Below, piece by piece: positions 49,961-61,242 of a stretch of DNA of 64,000 bases. The stretch comes from Cryptomeria japonica (lineage: Eukaryota > Streptophyta > Pinopsida > Cupressales > Cupressaceae), in assembly GCF_030272615.1 (NCBI RefSeq), contig NC_081413.1, positions 565,254,510 through 565,318,509 on the forward strand. The letters are read 5' to 3'. The position numbers and the translations under genes were made by a program. Within the stretch, counting starts at the first letter, position 1; each line of letters starts with the position of its first letter. The notes beneath the pieces were generated by a model, which saw only the letters and a program-made list of their open reading frames with translations, searched no databases and was not told where the DNA came from.

Positions 49961-50781
49961 AGAAAGGAATTTTCATCTCCCAAACCAAGTATGCAAAAGA
50001 CATGTTGAAGAAATTTCAAATGGAGGACAACAAACCAGTAAGTACTCCCATTGTTACCGGTTGTAAGTTGAGAAAACTAGATGAATCACCGAAAGTTGAG
50101 CAAACACTGTATAGGTCTATGATTGATAGTCTATTATATTTAATAATATCTAGACTAGATATAGTACAAGTTGTTTGCATGGTAGCAAGATTCCAAGCTA
50201 CTCCTAAATAGCCTCACTTAAATGATGTTAGAAGAATCTTCAGGTATCTGCAAGGAACTATTAGTTATGGCATGTGGTATCGAAAGAAAGGAGACTTTTA
50301 TTTGCAGCCTTATACTGATGCAGATTAGGTAGGAAGTATAGATGATCAAAAAAGTACAAGTGGAGGTGCTTTTTATTTAGGAGACCGGTTAGTATCATGG
50401 CACAGTAAGAAGCAAGATTCGGTGTCATTATCTATTGCTGAGGCAGAGTAAATAGCAGCTGCTATATGTTGTTCACAATTTTTATGGATGAAGCAGACAC
50501 TGAAAGACATATAGGTGGAGATACTAGAACCCATTCCAATCTAGTGTGATAAATCAAGTGAAATCAACATCTCCAAGAATCTAGTCATGCACTCAAGAAC
50601 AAAACACATTTCAATCAAGTATCACTTCTTGAGGGAGAAGGTAGCAGACAAGGAGGTCATAGTAGAATATGTTCCAACTGATGAGCAGATTGTTGACATA
50701 TTTACCAAGCCACTTCCTTTGGGCCCATTTGAGTATTTGAGACAAAAAATGGGAGTTGTCTCACCCTCTGGTAGCACTTAA
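49961..50781 (+). pseudogene. Copia 3 RT thumb and RNase H remnant
   Basis: The frame from 50002 reads MLKKFQMEDNKPVSTPIVTG and YRSMIDSLLYLIISRLD. The RNase H shows YTDADW (TGG to TAG at 50326), STSGGAFYLGDRLVSWHSKK, SIAEAE with a stop (50449) and the tail KTKHIS-like TKHISIKYHFLREKV with DIFTKPLP. Stops occur at 50209, 50512 and 50542. The polyprotein ends at 50781, followed by about 220 bases of 3' noncoding sequence up to the polypurine tract. Confidence 0.87.
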
Positions 50782-50999
50782 ATGCATAAGAGGATGCATG
50801 ATTCAGGGGGAGTCAGCCTTTGCCACTATTTTATGACTCTTGAATCATGAAGCATGGACACAGGCGGAGAGTGTGTCTTAACTGAATGTTGTCTAGGGAG
50901 AAATTATTGGTGTCAGACTAAGGTTCCCTTCGCCATTGTTGTCAAAGTGGGAGAGAAACTGGAAAAGAAGATGTTGACATCAATGCCAAAGGGGGAGAT

Positions 51000-52680
51000 T
51001 ATTGGCATTGAGTTGTCATTGATGTCAATCGATATTGCAGGCAGGCTACCGATAGAGGTATGTCATCTGGTATGAAGGAGAGTGTACTGGTATTGTGAAA
51101 GACAATTAAGGTATTGAGTAGATTAACATGAAGACTTGTCAAATCGGTATGGTGGAAGACAAGAAGTTATTGAGACTATCAGTGACATCACCAGTATGAG
51201 GTGAGATGCATGTGTGTGTTGGCATGTTGAGTGATAACCGGTAGAGTTTAAACCGGTCTGGATTTTGGCTGCCTGTTTATGATGCAGAGGTAGAATGTTA
51301 AATTAATCACAAATCACCGAAGGTGAAGATATGCTATCGGTGAAGTGTGAAATACTGGTTAGAAGAAGGAGAAGGTCTCACTGGTAAAGGCATCTACTGG
51401 TATGAGTTTGTTGAATGTTCAAGTATGAACTGACTATGTGTTGGTGAGATAAGTGATTGACCGTTGTGATGCCATGTGGAGATGAGGTGGTAAACATGCA
51501 TAGGTCAGTGAAGCCTCCATCGACATGGTTGTTGAAATAGCTAGTCGACATTAATGAAACTGGCAGCGGCTCGAGGAAGAAAGAATAACAGAGGAAGATC
51601 AAGGAGTAGTTCGCGCTTGGATCAAAGCAAAGAAATCAGATTGCAAGAAGATCTCAAGAAGGAAACAACAAATCTTTTTAAGAGACAACAAATTTCAAGG
51701 TAGAAAATCATGTACGAGATTGCTATCTTTAGTAAGTATGCATTGGATAATGGAAAATGTGTACAAGATGCATTCCTGGAGTATAGGTGATCGATCCAAG
51801 ACAGACTGGATCGGATCTCATGCGTGTTGGGTAAAGGAAACCCTAACTGCTCTGAGTTTGAATTGTCTCTTGGCAAGAAAGCTCAAGTTTAAATATGATG
51901 ACTTGAGACTATTGTAGTTTCTACTACAGTAAGAAGATAAGTGTGAAATTGTTGTCTGAGAGGCAAAGAGAAAAACACTTGAAGTGTGTATGAGAAAAGC
52001 ATATATCTACAAGGAGAAGCAGAGAAAATCGGTATAAGGAACAATTGGTGGAGAGTGCTTTGAACAAAGAGGTGACAAATTGACAGAAGTTGTGTCTGAT
52101 TAAGAGTGATTGATTGTGAGTTGAGAGGAGGAAGACATTGTGAGAGAGGATTGAGAAAGGTGATTAGCATAGTCAAGTTGCAGAGTGGGTGGAGAGAATA
52201 CAGACTGGTAAGGGTGAAACCGACAGAGGAGAATATTGTAAGGTTGCAAAACTTCATTTGTGACAATGATTTCATTTGTATATCTAAGATTCATATTGTT
52301 TTCACTAAGTTGTAGCTTAGTGCAGGGGTTGTAGCTCCTTTAGGTTGTAGCCTATAAATTGTGTAGGGGTTGGTGCCCTAAATATTGTAATTAAATTTTC
52401 ATTGTGAGGCTAGATTGGAGCAGAAGATCTCCAACAACTATTCTCACTGAGGTTTTTCCCACATTGGGTTTTCCTTGTATATATTTGGTGTCATGTGATG
52501 TATTATTGTTCATGTGTGATGTCAATGTCTTAGCTAGTCATTTGACACACTCTACTTGCATTGTCTAAGTTATCGATTAGCACTCAGCTTGTCCTCTACT
52601 TTACCGGTATCTCTTTGTTAAAGAAAAAAGAGTTTAAATCACTTATGCACCCCCCTCTCAGTGATTCATTGTGTCTAACA
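51000..52680 (+). mobile_element. 3' LTR of copia element 3
   Basis: 1681 bp from TATTGGCATTGAG (TG changed to TA) to GTGTCTAACA, collinear with the 5' LTR. It lacks one ~35-base 'ttgagttggtgctcataaatc' stretch present near 45130-45165 in the 5' copy. The following bases (52681-52704) rejoin the copia 2 RT. Confidence 0.85.
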
Positions 52681-52704
52681 AACATAAGAAAAGTGCCTTA
52701 CTAG

Positions 52705-54199
52705 TGTTGAACACACAACAAGACTGAGAGGGGGGTGAATAAGTGTGAAGCTCTTCTAAATTGATCTAACAATTATCAGGCAATATTTAACAACAATACT
52801 AAAAATCATCAACCATCAACACATGAACACCTGATTTATGTGGAAAACCCAACTAGGAAAAACCACAATGAGAATCATACTCACAATATAAATAAAATGA
52901 TTACAATGTTTTAGGCTCATTGCCAAGGAGCATTATGCACCTAATGGACTTGCAAGACTAAGGCACATTACCTTGGTGCAAGATATATAGACTTGCACAA
53001 CTAAAACACACTACTTTAGGGAAAGATACAAAGGGATGCCAAGAGACCTACTATCTTTCAACAAAAGAAAGAATAGTAGAACTAAAATGAAAGGAATATA
53101 CTAATCATGAAATTGTACTTGAACCTTTGTGACAAGGGACCAATACCGTGGCAAACATATTTGACATAAACCACTATCTTACAACACTATCAATGCTAAA
53201 TAAATTATTATTAGAGATTTTCACAAACTAACTTTTACACATTCCCAACACCAAATCTGTTTGCAGTTCACATTCACTTACATCAACTCATGCACCATTC
53301 TACACTTAACATATACACCCACACTCCTTAAATATAAACTTTAAATCATCAAAAAACTAATTGAGGGTCGACCATAGACAAAGTATATATTATTACATGA
53401 AATAAGCTACCTAGACCAAAAATACTTAAAGCGGTCGACTCCAAGAGAAAGAGGGGACCCAAATCCATCACAATACATCCTTCATTCAAAGTTGTCACCA
53501 AATGTAATGTGTAGATAAGCAATAAAACTCAACAAGTCAACAAAATCATCTTCCAATACAAATTACTTAATGCGGATCTCCACACACCACGATGAGACTA
53601 ATAACAATCATCCGACATAACTCCCAAAATATATCCATACCGAAAAGTATGATCCAAACAAGATAATTCAATCAAGCATACTAAAAAACATAACATGACT
53701 AAACATACCAAGTATAATCCAACATAACTCACTTGCAAAACATAAACACCACCAAAGAATTAAACTGGAATACTACATGAACCAACTAAACATGTCCACT
53801 AAATTGTAGCACAATGTTCCACATATCTGGAGGCCACCAAGGACTTTCCAAACTAGTCTGATAGACGCTCTCACCATTAGAACACAACAAAAATAAACTT
53901 CTACAATCTACAAACCAAAAAACTTGATGATATAGCATAGATAACATATTTAGGACCTCAAAATATAACCTTCACCATTTGAAGGCAAGAAAAGCATTCA
54001 ACCACCAAAGAATTAATTACTCTTCCCTGCATATTGAACTTGTCATATACTTTATCAACACAAACTCAACACCAACACCACAAACTCAACAACAATACCA
54101 GACAAAGAAACCTGCAACAATACAAGATTATATGTAGACCAAACTCTATCTAGAATACCAAGTTTGACATAAATGACAACACAACTCAGATTTCCAACA
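52705..54199 (-). mobile_element. Minus-strand copia LTR with adjoining polypurine tract
   Basis: Plus-strand TGTTGAACACAC...CCAACA is the complement of a copia LTR. Near its left edge, GACTGAGAGGGGGGTGAATAA is the complement of the TTCACCCCCCTCTCAGT end seen in copia 3 and 4. At 54200-54213 ATCTCCCCCTTTG is the complement of the polypurine tract, so this is the 3' LTR of a minus-strand element. The rest of that element is not recognisable to the right. It inserted directly into copia 2 (left flank ACTAG). Confidence 0.7.
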
Positions 54200-56016
54200 A
54201 TCTCCCCCTTTGTCATTGATGGCAACACTTGCACATATATAACATACTCCTCCACCTATGTGTAATGCCTGCCAAAATACCCTAGAGAAATATAACTAAC
54301 TAACTTGCAAATAGAGATAATTTTTGTATAACATCATTATCTAATGCAACATAAACAATTAGAATACTCAAATGAATAAAACATCCATTTACCAATATGC
54401 ATTTATTCAATTAAAAGAATACTTGTTAAATCACAATATGCAAGTGGAAATAAACATCATCTCATAACTCATCAATTACATTCCCTAGGGTATCCTAACG
54501 CCATTACTTAACTACCTTTACTTTCAATAATTACCAATGAAGTCAACATAAAAGAACGTCCATTCATTTAACACATTATAATATAACCAAATATCATGAA
54601 CACATTTTAACATAATCCAAGTGCCATTAATCCCTTTAGATTCATTTTAGAGCACCAATCCAAATGTTCCTAATTCCCAATACTTCTATACATTGTCATT
54701 CCTTAACATAATAATCATATACTTCAACATAATACTAAACACATTTCCATTCCAATGATAATACAATAAGAGAATATACTCTTTTCTATTCTAGGAACAT
54801 ATATTCTAATTTTATTATGATTAATCCTTTACACCTTAACATTAACCATGATTCCAATTCATTTATTCACATAATGAACACTATCCAAGTTACAATCTAA
54901 CAAGGAATATCAACACATTTCATTACAAGAGTCATGATTACAACCCATTAAATCATTTCCTTTACATACGAATACAATATCCATTTTACGTCATGTTGCA
55001 AAATCTCAATATACAAATACTACTATCTTATGAATCATACAATATAAATGCCTCATGAAACATAATACATCAATTTGCTGCATGGATCCAACCACTGAAG
55101 TGATAAAGGAATCCCTATCCACGCACAAGAGCAACCAACTAAGAACATCCCAATGGAAGAAGGCATCAAACCACCTGACCATGCGGAACCACCACCCCCC
55201 CCACCCCCCCCCCCCCCGTGATAGGATATGACATAAGATCCCACACACACTCTAGATCTAGGCTGACACCTAACAACCAAAGGATACAACCAAACCTCCA
55301 AGATCATTACTCCAACACAACACATGTCTAGATCAAAGGCTCAACATAAAACATAGGACTTCCATAGGCTTCTCACAAATCAAGGCTTAAGGTGATAGGA
55401 CCTACATGTATGGAAGGGGTGTCATCATGTGCTAGCTATCACCATAAAACAATAATGACAACTTGAGCTCCTGTCTCAAATTTTTTGATACTCATGCGAA
55501 GACATCTCAACCTTGAGGAAGTAAGGGAGATTAGCTTACCTGGATTACCAAGGCCTTCCCAATCCTATCCCATATCTACATTATCATCTCTGGGCAATGT
55601 ATTGGGACCACAATGTCAATTACTTATTAAGGTGAATTAATACTACCCAACCCACCTAGATAAATTAATTAAGTCATCACTTGGTTACAAGGAAAACTTC
55701 TGCTGAGCTATCTTGGTGACCTAGACCCTAGGTAACCTAGTTGTCTAATCCTCATGACCCTAGTCGCTCACTTGGAACCCCACTCCCCCTAGCATGCACC
55801 TAGACCTTAGAGTAAAATATCACATAACAAGGGCTCTCAATGTAACATAATTGGATAACCAAGGTTAATCAATCCATAATATATTTCAAGAGATACAAAT
55901 AACATATGTCATAATAATAGCCTTACAAACAACACATGGAACACACATCATGCAATAGACATTATATCAAATAATACTCATTATGAGCTCAAGAGAATAT
56001 AGCAACACGACGCAAT
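54200..56016. other. Unclassified, probably repeat-derived region
   Basis: It begins with 3' internal sequence of the minus-strand copia element and then, from TGTAATGCCTGCCAAAATAC (54261), has the style of another LTR start. No copia or gypsy coding domain could be read on either strand. It contains a poly-C tract (55194-55217) and a CCTAGG-rich stretch near 55720-55800. Confidence 0.4.
55194..55217 (+). repeat. Near-pure poly-C tract
   Basis: A 24-base run of C interrupted by a single A. On the minus strand it is a G-run that could in principle form a G-quadruplex and would be prone to slippage and sequencing error. The Gly-rich minus-strand ORFs here result from it. Confidence 0.9.
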
Positions 56017-58283
56017 TGTTGGCATTAGATTGTCATTTATGTCAATAGTTGAGAAGATTCAGTGGACAGAGATGCAAACATAATGAATGCCCCAATGAAG
56101 ATTTGATTGGACAGAGGTGCAAAGATGATACGTCCCACAAGAAGCAAGTGTAGCTTGATAGAAAATGTGTAGAGTGATACCTCCACACCCACTGGTCAGA
56201 GATACAAAGGAATACAGAGACATCCATTGTACAAGATCTAGGATGATCAGAGGATGATTAGATTGGTTGAGTTAGTGTTGTCTCAGGTTGATAGAGGTGA
56301 GCAAATTTTTGTGTATATGTGCAGGTTGTACAAGCATGGAGTCAACAAAGGAAATTTATCAAAGGCCATAGAAAAGACAAAGATGATATTCAGAAGTTTA
56401 CTTGGTCTTGCTTTTGGACAAAAAAGATGTAGGCTATAGTGTGGTGAAAGCATTAAGCAAATTGGTTTGACTCGAAAAAAGTGTAGTCGCATTTGTGTAT
56501 AACACGTCAAATTAGTCGCACATTGTGACAGGGATAACATAACACATCATGTTATCACTATGGCTATCTCATGGCCAACTCTTTGCATTGACTAAAGGTA
56601 ACGCTAAATTACGATAGGGGATGTAAATAACGTGATGGATATGCATCCCCTACTATCCCACGACATGAAGAATTGAAGAAAGATGACTTTGCAGGTAACA
56701 TAAAAGAAAAGCATATGGTACATCCCGCTATACCATGCCCCCACTAGCTCATAGTGAGGGAGAAGGAAGATGAAAGAAAAGGTGGAGAAAAGGGTGAAGC
56801 GTCTCACCATCTCACGACAAGAAGGACTTGGGAAAAGAGATCCCACAAGATAACTAAAATGGTAGAAGGCATGCAATCTTGCCAGCCTGTAGAAAGGAAG
56901 TTTTTCACGAAAGTGCATAATATGCATGTTAGTCGATATGTGGAACACATCAGTGTAGCTTGTGAATCCAACATGGATTTCTTCCACACATGGACTTTTT
57001 TGTGAGCAGATGGATACATTGATGGGCCCACTATCCACCAAGTGGCTAAGTGACATGTGAATGTTAGGTGGACAATAAAAACCTTTTGTATCAAAGGAGA
57101 TCTTTAAGTCTAAACAATAAATAAAAATGGAGTAAATGCTAAACAAAGGTGTAGCTAAAAAATATATTTTTCGAATTGGGTATTGTGCACCTCGTCAAAC
57201 CAAATAGAAGAAGCTACTGAAAGAAGAAAGAAGAGTGCATTTAATTTAAACGACTGCCAGACAAAATGAACAGACAAGGAAAATCATTTAGCAACTCGAG
57301 AAGATTTATTTTATATTTTTATTTTGGAGGGAAATTTGGGAGTACGTAGTTGACCAACAAGTGGATTAAGTGGATGTAATGAGTGGGAAAAACTAGAAGT
57401 AGGTTCATGAAAAAAAGGAGGTGTGTTGGTGAAGTGGCTCTAAAAAATAGAGGTTATCGAACAAAAAAATAGAAGAGGCCATAGAGAAGCAATTGTTGCA
57501 ATTGTGTATAACATGACACCAGTGCAAGCATAACATTGCAGAAAGAGATTGTAGGTAGAAGGATCAGATGTGAAGGGGAGATTAGAGGGAGCTAAAAGAA
57601 AAAGTAGAGATAGCAAAATGAAGTTGTGAAGAGCAGAGACCAACAACCAGAGAGTGCAGAGTTGAGGCAAATAACACAGTAGGTTATATGCACTGTGGGA
57701 GGTAGAGAAGGAGGAGTGATTAGAGTAAAAAAAAAAAGAGATATTTGTAGAGACAAGGTGAGACAAAAAGAAGAGGATAGAGATTGATAACAAAGATCAG
57801 AGAGAAAAGGACAAAGCTTGTGAGCAAAAAAGAATCAAGTCAATCTCAAGTGCAAAATGATTAGTTACAAAACCTTATTTGTAACAAGGTTATTATTTGT
57901 AATTGAATATTTACTTATTGTAAATGTCTGAGTTGGTGCTCAGATAGGGGGTTGGTGCTCATTTGGGTTGGTGCCCATAAAGCTAGTGGTTGGTGCTCCT
58001 TTGGGTTGGTGCCCATAAACATTGTAACCAAATTAGTTCCATTGTGAGGGTGGATTAGAGCAGTAGACTATATCAACATTTCTCACTGAGGTTTTTCCCC
58101 ATCGTGGGTTTTTCCTCATATATCCTGTGTTTTGTGTTTGCCTTGTGTGTGTGTACAATTATGTTTAATATCTCTGCTCATAATTTCTTGACTTATGTTA
58201 TTGAAGCTTTGATTCTAAAGTAAGTTCAAGTTTTTAGTTACTACTGATTCACCCCCCTCTCAGTGGTCCATTTGTGTTCAAAA
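56017..58283 (+). mobile_element. 5' LTR of copia element 4
   Basis: It starts TGTTGGCATTAG, the same start as copia 3, and ends CACCCCCCTCTCAGTGG...TTCAAAA, where CAACA has decayed to CAAAA, two bases before the primer site. Blocks at 56040-57300 recur in the 3' LTR (61243-63370). The long minus-strand ORFs inside are not supported as genes. Confidence 0.78.
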
Positions 58284-58285
58284 AT

Positions 58286-58298
58286 TGGTATCAAAGCC
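58286..58298 (+). other. Primer binding site of copia element 4
   Basis: TGGTATCAAAGCC, one change from the initiator-Met tRNA complement TGGTATCAGAGCC, two bases after the LTR end. Confidence 0.85.
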
Positions 58299-58356
58299 CT
58301 AGGTTCCCTTTAGATAAGCTTTCTCTTGCTTGGGTAGATTCTAGTTTGTGAACACA

Positions 58357-60440
58357 ATGGCTAGGAATGGGTATTCCTTTGGTAATGTACCAATGTTTAA
58401 TGGATCAAACTATGTCATTTGGAGCTCAAGAATGGAAGTCTATTTGTCCTCCCTGAGTTATGATGTCTCAATGTCAATTATGAATGGTTATGTTGTCCCT
58501 ACCATTCCTCCTACTGATCTTGATGCTAGAAGAAAATATGAGTCCAATGTTGAAGCTAAAAATGCTATTATTAGTGGGTTGTCTGATACAGATTCTTTGA
58601 AGGTCGAGAACTATAAATATACAAAGGACATATGGGATATGCTGAAGAAAATCTATGGAGAAGATCCCTGCACTACTGAATCAGATTGTGGGAGAAAGAA
58701 GAAGAAATGATCAGGCAAATGTACAGATGATAAAAGTATATCAGTTAGTAGTTGCTATAAAAATGAAAAGGAAACTCATCTATTCATGGAACAAGAGATC
58801 TAAAATGAAAATAAAACATTAAGGTGTGATAGTGGAAATCAATCCAAGAAGCAAGACGTATTTGGCAGTGATGAAGATGGTGAAGAGGATGTTGATGTTG
58901 AAGTTGACCTTGAAGGTGAACCAGTATGTGCCCTAGAAGAATTAGATAAGGTAAGGAAGAAATATAAAAAATTCACGAAGTCAACCATAGAGGAACAAAA
59001 TCACTTGAGAAAAATCCTTGAAGAAGCTAATCAAAATATTGTTATTTTGACAACTGAGTTAGAAGAGGCCGAGAGGATTAGTAAAAATGTTAAATTCAAA
59101 GATTAATACAAAAGAGAAAGAATTATAGAAGTTGGAAGATGAAGTGGTGTCACTAAGGAAAGAAATTGAGAAGTTCAAGGATGATCTTAAGTTGAGGCTA
59201 AAACGTGAAAGCAACACAAAAGCACTAGATGATATACTGAAGAAGCACAATCATTCAAAGGATTTACAAGCATTGGATATGAAAATGGCCAATGCTCTAC
59301 CAATACAGATTCATCAAAGAAGGACATACTCTTTACATCTTCACATGAGAATGGTATTAGGAAAACCTTCATAGTTGCTTCCCTAAGGAAGGTGAATGCT
59401 ACTCCTACAAAGAGTAAGAATGTTGATTCCAAAGGAAAGGGCAAGCTAATTGATGATGACTACACTAAAGTTAATGACATGAGGAAGAAGTTTAAGAGAC
59501 CGAGACATCCCAAGACTAAGAACAAGAAGAAATCAGATGGAATGACTACTGCAAATGAACAACTCAAGATCAACAACCGTGGAAGAAGACATAGAGAAAA
59601 CAAGTCCACAAGATCTCCACCTACTCGACAAAATCATTCTATAAGGTACAATCCTCCCTTCTCTGGTTATTATTTATGCAAAGTATATGGGCATAAAGAA
59701 AGTGAATGTAGAAAAGGGTCTAAGAAAGGTCAAGTTGCATTCTTTGGGAATATAAATGTAGTTTTTCATAGATGTAATGCATATGGACATAAAATTTCAA
59801 ATTGTAAACTTATGCATAGATCTGCTCCAATCTATGAAAGAAAAAGTCCATTTGACGTCCTAATTGATAGGAATATTATTTGTTATAACTACAATAATGT
59901 TGGCCATAAGAGCTATGAATGTAGAAGAAAAACATTTCAGTCAAGTGGCAACCCCTCTACTTTTGCTTTCAACAAAAATGCAAATTATAACAACTATGGT
60001 CACCATGAAAGAGTAGGCAAAACTTATGTAAGACATGAATATGCTTGGAACAAAAATATGTGTTTTTGGATTATCAAGAAATTATTTTGTTCCTTCAACT
60101 GGTCACAAAAGAATGGATTGGAGAAGGAGATTAAATTAGTTTAAAAAAAACCCCTCTACTTCTCTTTTTATTAAGAACATAGTATGCTATAATTGCAACA
60201 ATTTTGGCCAAACTGCAAAATATTGTAGAACAAAGTTTGTCAAACAAAAGAAGAAGATGGATGTTTCTCTATAAGTTGCGACTGAGAAGAAGAAAGAGAA
60301 CAAGAAAGTTTGGAGAAGGAAACATAACTTTGGTGTTGAGAAAAGCAACGATGGAACTATAAGTAAGTATTGTGCACCCCATGCACATGTGATATCCCCT
60401 AAAGCTTATAGAGAAGCAGAACCATAGGGGGAGCTAAACG
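58357..60440 (+). pseudogene. Copia 4 gag remnant (internally deleted, several zinc knuckles)
   Basis: ATG at 58357 gives MARNGYSFGNVPMFNGSNYV and aligns with copia 3 gag through MLKKIYGED (~58670). The middle of gag, equivalent to about 45900-46320 in copia 3, is then missing. An acidic and coiled-coil segment follows (VDLEGEPVCALEELDKVRKK, then EELEEAERISKN). Knuckles appear as YLCKVYGHKESEC (~59670), HRCNAYGHKISNC (~59770), CYNYNNVGHKSYEC (59881-59922) and, after a shift, CYNCNNFGQTAKYC (~60188). Several have lost a Cys or His. Stops at 58708, 58801, 59104 and 60142 and frameshifts make it non-functional. Confidence 0.8.
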
Positions 60441-61242
60441 TGATCATATTTCACACCCCTAATTTTTAAGAATAAGTGCAAGATTATTTCAAAGAGACAG
60501 GAACTAGTGATAGGGAAGCTAATTGAAATTATTATTGTTTATGCGTATTTTTAGTTGATGTTGAGTTAGTTGAAAATATTTGTATGTTTGTTGCAGTTAT
60601 TTCAGTTGCACAAGTTTATTCCTTGGAAACATATCAAGGTTTGACATTGTTGGCATATAGGTCACTATGAAAAGGCATTTGCATGTAGTTGCATACTTGC
60701 ATATGTAAGGTTGATTACAACTGCAAGTGCTGAAAAATAAATTGTTGTCAGTCCTCAATGTAGAAATGGTTTACGTTGAGCAAATGCAGAGTAGTCATTG
60801 CAAACAAAAATGGGAAGAATAAAAATCATTGGATCAATGAAATGATAGTATCCCACAACATAGAAGTGAAATGACTAATGAAAAAGCATGAGGATAATGA
60901 GAAAATTATATAGTAGCAACATAGAAGCAGATGGATTTATTATAATGGATTTGACATTCAGAATAGTGTTGAAGCTAAAAGTACAATGTGCATGGAAGCA
61001 ATAGTTGGTTGTATGGAACTATCTATGATGTGTTATTTGTCTACAAGAGCTGAGATTGCAAGTAATTTGATTGTAGAAGCAAGATTTCAAGGACATAAGG
61101 AAGAGTCTTAGAAGAAAGTGTGCAGAGAAGGAGAAATGGACAACATAGGGGATAGGCTAGCAAGAGTGTAGATTAGTTAAAATCAATGAAAGAAGGATTA
61201 CAGTAGATATGAAATCAAAAAATAATAAATCTGCAAACATTA
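60441..61242. other. Internal sequence of copia 4 after gag, nothing recognised
   Basis: About 800 bases without coding domains or known repeats between the broken gag and the 3' LTR. It could be unrelated filler retained after deletion of pol. Confidence 0.45.

Larger units (their letters stand above)
43745..52680 (+). mobile_element. Ty1-copia element 3, full length, nested in copia 2
   Basis: An 8.9-kb element with 1.7-kb LTRs, a near-perfect tRNA-iMet primer site, gag, protease, integrase, RT, RNase H and a polypurine tract (AAAGGGGGAGA, 50988-50998). All domains are present in copia order but inactivated by about fifteen in-frame stops and a few frameshifts. The flanks rejoin a copia 2 RT reading. 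No intact target duplication was found (right flank AACAT, left flank ATGGA). Confidence 0.9.
28501..52704 (+). mobile_element. Ty1-copia element 2, split by two nested retrotransposons
   Basis: Pieces in order: 5' LTR (28501-29166), gag to integrase (29293-31253), [gypsy B], integrase tail and RT (42471-43744), [copia 3], and a 24-base RT scrap (52681-52704) before a minus-strand LTR. The integrase breaks after the block LRVFGCESY at 31253 and resumes past gypsy B with CIFIKYSYGVEGYKLWDP (about 42510-42560). The RT breaks after CPTSPPKM at 43744 and resumes with RKVPY (~52687). The RNase H and 3' LTR were not found in the window. Motif style is Tork-like, an inference. Confidence 0.8.

Noticed and set aside
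55006-55325. Gly/Trp-rich minus-strand ORFs
   Set aside because: They are created by the poly-C tract and have no conserved motif.
56604-57146. 180-codon minus-strand ORF
   Set aside because: It lies within the copia 4 LTR. The equivalent part of the 3' LTR (62.7-63.2 kb) has the frame broken, and no known motif is present.
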